Assembly: GCA_004525055.1 (NCBI GenBank)
Contig: SPDF01000040.1
Location: forward strand, 1-9,889
Length of the DNA: 9,889 nt
DNA from: Gemmatimonadales bacterium
GTDB lineage: Bacteria; Gemmatimonadota; Gemmatimonadetes; Gemmatimonadales; GWC2-71-9
Direction of reading: 5' to 3'
Below, piece by piece: positions 6,942 to 9,889 of the stretch. Position numbers and translations under genes: made by a program. Each line of letters begins with the position of its first letter. The stretch's first letter is position 1. The notes beneath the pieces are model-generated. The model had not been told where the DNA came from. It searched no databases and saw nothing but the letters and a program-made list of their open reading frames with translations.

Positions 6942-8240
6942 ATGACTTCGAACACGATTTCCACGCCCAGGAAGGCCGCCCACGACCTTGGCGCTACCGC
7001 GCCGTCATTCTCGGAGCGGTTCGAGACCGTCCGGTGCCGGACGGCGGCCCTCGCGGAGCCGCTCGAGGCGGAGGATTGTGTCGTTTCCTCGATGCCCGAC
7101 GTGTCACCGACCAAGTGGCACCTGGCCCACACCTCGTGGTTCTTCGAGTCCTTCGTGCTGGCCCAGCATGCCCCGACCTACCGGACACCCGATCCGCGTT
7201 ACGCCTATCTCTTCAACAGCTACTACCTCCAGGCCGGGGAGCGCCACTGCCGGGCCCAGCGAGGCCTGGCGACCCGCCCCACCCTGGAGCAAGTGCTCCA
7301 ATATCGGCACCACGTGACGGAGGCCGTGCTCGCGCTCCTCAACAATGTCGGCGCTGACACCAGCCACCCCGTCCACGCGCTGGTCGAGCTTGGCATCCAT
7401 CACGAGCAGCAGCACCAGGAGCTCCTCCTCACCGACATCAAGCATGTGCTCTGGACCAACCCGCTCCGACCGACCTATCGGGCTCAGCCCGATGTGACCC
7501 CTGCCGCAGTCGCCCCGCTCGGGTGGATCGACGTGCCCGAGGGTATCCACCGCGTGGGCTTCGAGGGGAATGGGTTCTCCTTCGACAACGAAGCTCCCGC
7601 CCACCGGATCTTCCTCGAACCCTCGCGCCTGGCCAATCGACTGGTCACCAACGGGGAGTACCTCGCCTTTATGCAGGACGGCGGCTACACGCGGCCTGCA
7701 CCCTGGCTCTCGGCGGGCCTCACCACGGTGCAGGAGGAGGGTTGGACGGCCCCGCTGTATTGGGAACAGAGCGACGATGGCTGGACGGAGTTCACATTGG
7801 GCGGCACCCGGCCCCTCAAGCTCGATGATCCGGTGTGCCATGTGAGCTATTACGAAGCCAATGCCTATGCCCGCTGGGCCGGCAAGTCGCTGCCCACCGA
7901 GGGCGCGTGGGAAGTGGCGGCCGCGGCAGCAGCGGTCGAGGGACCGTTTGCCGAATCGGGCCACCATCACCCGACCCCAGCCCGCAGCGGACCGGGGCTC
8001 GTCCAACTCTACGGCGACCTCTGGCAGTGGACCCGGAGTGCCTACCTCGGCTACCCAGGCTACCAGCCGGCACGCGGAGCGATCGGGGAGTACAACGGCA
8101 AGTGGATGGCCGATCAGTGGGTGCTGCGGGGCGCCTCGTGCGCGACGCCGGCCAGTCATGCCCGCCACACCTATCGCAACTTCTTTCCTTCGGCCACCCG
8201 CTGGCAGTTCGCCGGTATCCGCCTGGCGGAGGACGCATGA
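6942..8240 (+). CDS. egtB: Ergothioneine biosynthesis sulfoxide synthase EgtB (non-heme iron)
   Basis: EgtB uses O2 and iron to join the C2 of hercynine's imidazole to the sulfur of a cysteine donor, forming a sulfoxide. At 432 residues the protein has the usual family length. The N-terminal DinB-like domain carries the expected iron histidines His63 (in KWHLAHTSW), His154 and His158 (in HHEQQHQE). The C-terminal FGE-sulfatase/C-type-lectin fold shows NRLVTNGEYLAFM (232-244), LPTEGAWEVA (317-326), LYGDLWQWT (356-364) and RGASCATPASHARHTYRNFF (396-415). Tyr94-Tyr95 in FNSYYLQAG recalls the adjacent active-site tyrosines of the Chloracidobacterium EgtB, a type reported to use cysteine directly. 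I chose ATG 6942, with GGGA ten bases upstream. ATG 6912 is an in-frame alternative, and anything further left runs into the opposing gene. The stop overlaps egtD as ATGA. Confidence 0.95.
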   Translation: MTSNTISTPRKAAHDLGATAPSFSERFETVRCRTAALAEPLEAEDCVVSSMPDVSPTKWHLAHTSWFFESFVLAQHAPTYRTPDPRYAYLFNSYYLQAGERHCRAQRGLATRPTLEQVLQYRHHVTEAVLALLNNVGADTSHPVHALVELGIHHEQQHQELLLTDIKHVLWTNPLRPTYRAQPDVTPAAVAPLGWIDVPEGIHRVGFEGNGFSFDNEAPAHRIFLEPSRLANRLVTNGEYLAFMQDGGYTRPAPWLSAGLTTVQEEGWTAPLYWEQSDDGWTEFTLGGTRPLKLDDPVCHVSYYEANAYARWAGKSLPTEGAWEVAAAAAAVEGPFAESGHHHPTPARSGPGLVQLYGDLWQWTRSAYLGYPGYQPARGAIGEYNGKWMADQWVLRGASCATPASHARHTYRNFFPSATRWQFAGIRLAEDA

Positions 8241-9247
8241 CCACAGCGTCCAAGCAGGAGTACACCCGTCGTGCCACACACACCTACCCCTCGCCCAACG
8301 CCATGCGGGACGAGGTGTTGGCAGGGCTACAGGCGGCGCCCAAGGCGCTCGCTCCGAAGTTCTTCTACGATGCCACTGGTGCGGCGCTCTTCGAGCGGAT
8401 CACACAGCTCGACGCCTACTACCTGACCCGGAGTGAGCTGGCGATTCTCGACGCCCGAGTGTCCGAGATCGCGGCGCTCGCCGGGCCGAGCGCCGCCCTG
8501 ATTGAGTATGGCAGCGGAGCGGGCATCAAGGTGCGATCGCTGCTCGACGCGATGGACGCGCCGGCATTCTACGTCCCGATCGATATCTCAGGCGAACAGC
8601 TGGAGCGGGTGGCCGCAACGCTTCGTGACGACTATCCCAACGTCGACATCCACCCGCTCTGCGCCGACTACACCCGGCCCATCACCCTTCCCCGTCGGGA
8701 ACAGTCCCATCGCCGGGTCGCGTTCTTCCCGGGCTCGACCATCGGCAACTTCGAACCCGCCGCCGCCGCGAGCTTCCTGCGCGGGGTGCGAGCAACGGTC
8801 GGGCCCACCGGTGCGCTGATTCTCGGAGTCGACCGCCGCAAGGACCGCGCAGTAGTCGAGGAGGCATATAACGATGCCGAGGGGGTGACCGCAGCGTTCA
8901 ATTTGAACCTGCTCGTTCGGCTGAACCGGGAACTCGGCGCCAACTTTGACCTCGCCCGATTCCGCCATAAGGCGTTCTTCAACGAGGACGCCTCCAGAAT
9001 CGAGATGCACCTGGAGTCCACCGAAGCACAGATCGTGACGGTCGCGGGCGTGCCCATTTCCTTTGACGCCGGTGAGACCATCTGGACCGAGGCGTCCTAT
9101 AAGTACGACCTGCCGCGGCTCGAACGCCTTGCCCACGAGGGAGGCTTCCGGATCCGGCAGCTGTGGACAGACCCCGAGAAACGTTTCTGGCTCGGATTTC
9201 TCGAGGCGGTGGACTCGCCGATGGGTACCGCGGCACCCCGAGATTAG
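8237..9247 (+). CDS. egtD: L-histidine N-alpha-methyltransferase EgtD
   Basis: EgtD transfers three methyl groups from S-adenosylmethionine to the alpha-amino group of histidine, giving hercynine, the substrate of EgtB. The protein has 336 residues, close to the 321 of the mycobacterial enzyme. The SAM-binding loop is IEYGSGAGIK (89-98). Residues matching the known histidine pocket are Tyr61 (AYYLTR), Asn171 (GSTIGNFEP), Tyr211 (AYNDAEGV), Met257 and Glu285/Ser287 (TEASYKY). All of these appear conserved relative to Tyr56, Asn166, Tyr206, Met252, Glu282 and Ser284 of M. smegmatis EgtD (recalled numbering). The ATG at 8237 overlaps the egtB stop and has a strong GGAGG (8228-8232) four bases upstream; longer in-frame extensions lie inside egtB and are not credible. 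egtB-egtD is a tight operon, with egtD second, although it acts first in the pathway. Confidence 0.96.
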   Translation: MTTASKQEYTRRATHTYPSPNAMRDEVLAGLQAAPKALAPKFFYDATGAALFERITQLDAYYLTRSELAILDARVSEIAALAGPSAALIEYGSGAGIKVRSLLDAMDAPAFYVPIDISGEQLERVAATLRDDYPNVDIHPLCADYTRPITLPRREQSHRRVAFFPGSTIGNFEPAAAASFLRGVRATVGPTGALILGVDRRKDRAVVEEAYNDAEGVTAAFNLNLLVRLNRELGANFDLARFRHKAFFNEDASRIEMHLESTEAQIVTVAGVPISFDAGETIWTEASYKYDLPRLERLAHEGGFRIRQLWTDPEKRFWLGFLEAVDSPMGTAAPRD

Positions 9248-9334
9248 ATTTCGGCAGATTGTCATCCCCACACCGGCGAGGGGCGTTCTCCCCTGCCCTT
9301 CGCCCATCGTATCTCCTGACTGGAGTCGAACCCC

Positions 9335-9823
9335 ATGCGTATCACCCTCCGTTCCATCGGCCTCCTCACCGCCCTGGTGACCATCAGCGCCTGCGCCCCC
9401 AAGGGGCCGACCCCCGACGCCATGGTCACGGCAGCGAACGCGGTCGACCAGGCATTCCTCGACGCCTTCAACGCGGGCGACGTGGACGCACTCATGGCCA
9501 CTTACTGGAACAGCCCCGCACTGGTGAATATCGGGCTCGACGGCATGGGCGGTCTGGGCTGGGACGGCGCGAAGGCGGGGTGGGAAGTGGCGTTCGCCTC
9601 AATGCCCGGTGTGCAGCTGGCGTTCGACTCCCCGGTGAACATCGCCGCGGGCGACGTGGTTCTCGGCTGGGGTGCCTGGACCATGACCGTGCCCACGGGC
9701 GACGGGACCGCGATGGTCCTGCAGGGCCGCTATTCCGACGTGAAGGCGATGCGCGACGGGAAGTGGGTGTACATCATGGATCACGCCTCGGTCCCGATGC
9801 CGCCGGCGCCTGAGGCCCCCTGA
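9335..9823 (+). CDS. DUF4440/SnoaL-like (NTF2-fold) lipoprotein
   Basis: This is a 162-residue exported protein. Residues 1-20 are a lipoprotein signal with lipobox ISAC (Cys20) followed by Ala-Pro-Lys, so the mature protein should be lipid-anchored in the envelope. Residues 33-152 fit the small NTF2-like fold of DUF4440/SnoaL-like proteins: a helix VDQAFLDAFNAGDVDALMATYW (37-58), then an alternating strand pattern ending GRYSDVKAMRDGKWVYIMDHAS. The fold commonly binds small molecules or serves as a scaffold, and no enzymatic activity can be assigned. GGAG (9322-9325) lies nine bases before the ATG. It starts 87 bp after egtD on the same strand. It could be an operon tail or a separate unit, since no clear terminator lies between them. 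The C-terminus is proline-rich and short. Confidence 0.85.
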   Translation: MRITLRSIGLLTALVTISACAPKGPTPDAMVTAANAVDQAFLDAFNAGDVDALMATYWNSPALVNIGLDGMGGLGWDGAKAGWEVAFASMPGVQLAFDSPVNIAAGDVVLGWGAWTMTVPTGDGTAMVLQGRYSDVKAMRDGKWVYIMDHASVPMPPAPEAP

Positions 9824-9834
9824 GAGGAGTATTG

Positions 9835-9889
9835 ATGCGCGCCACTTGTTTCGCCGCCATGGCCGGCGCGGTCCTCTCTGTGACCTCGC
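9835..9889 (+). CDS. Start of an exported protein (3' partial)
   Basis: Only 18 codons are visible before the window ends. They read as a signal-peptide start: a basic residue near the N-terminus (MRATC), then a hydrophobic alanine/valine-rich stretch. A strong AGGAG (9825-9829) stands five bases before the ATG, and the gap to the lipoprotein stop is only 11 bp, so the two genes are very likely co-transcribed. The function cannot be determined from this fragment. Confidence 0.65.
   Translation, partial: MRATCFAAMAGAVLSVTS

Noticed and set aside
7104..8279. A 391-codon open frame on the minus strand opposite egtB
   Set aside because: It lies entirely antisense to a clearly recognised gene, its translation shows no family features, and long shadow frames are expected at this GC content.
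9279..9294. Hairpin AGGGG-N6-CCCCT between egtD and the lipoprotein gene
   Set aside because: It has only five base pairs and no following T-tract, which is too weak to call a terminator.

Overview
This is a GC-rich, densely coded bacterial window with no RNA genes, insertion sequences, phage genes or CRISPR arrays that I can see. A Sec-exported binding protein, a lipoprotein with a clear lipobox and tightly packed operons suggest a free-living, probably Gram-negative, aerobic bacterium. The protein style reminds me of Gemmatimonadota or Acidobacteriota, but this is a low-confidence impression.

The layout has four blocks. (1) 2-2268, plus strand: an OpuC/ProU-type ABC importer, made of an ATPase whose 5' end is cut by the window edge and a fused substrate-binding protein plus permease. 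The binding domain keeps four tyrosines spaced like the betaine/choline cage of OpuCC. (2) 2294-6757, minus strand: a three-gene unit. Its first gene joins a Rieske [2Fe-2S] domain to the FMN/3Fe-4S core of glutamate synthase. Its second, overlapping by ATGA, joins another Rieske domain to a complete ThDP enzyme of the pyruvate oxidase/acetolactate synthase superfamily. A DUF5996-like protein of unknown function follows. (3) 6942-9247, plus strand, divergent from block 2: egtB and egtD, also overlapping by ATGA. They encode the sulfoxide synthase and the histidine trimethyltransferase of ergothioneine biosynthesis. (4) 9335 to the right edge: a DUF4440/SnoaL-like lipoprotein and the first codons of another exported protein.

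The two divergent operons share a 184-bp intergenic region. It holds a dyad, TGGAAC-N18-GTTCCA, which reads as an ECF-sigma-like GGAAC-N18-GTT on both strands. If this is functional, the Rieske enzyme pair and ergothioneine synthesis are co-controlled, perhaps as part of a redox or thiol-stress response. EgtD makes hercynine, and EgtB adds sulfur from cysteine or gamma-glutamylcysteine. The C-S lyase (EgtE), EgtA and EgtC are not in the window. The importer could bring in a trimethylammonium compound such as betaine, choline or ergothioneine.

The least ordinary item is the Rieske-GltS-like/Rieske-ThDP gene pair. Its architecture suggests a two-component redox enzyme, but its reaction cannot be read from the sequence.
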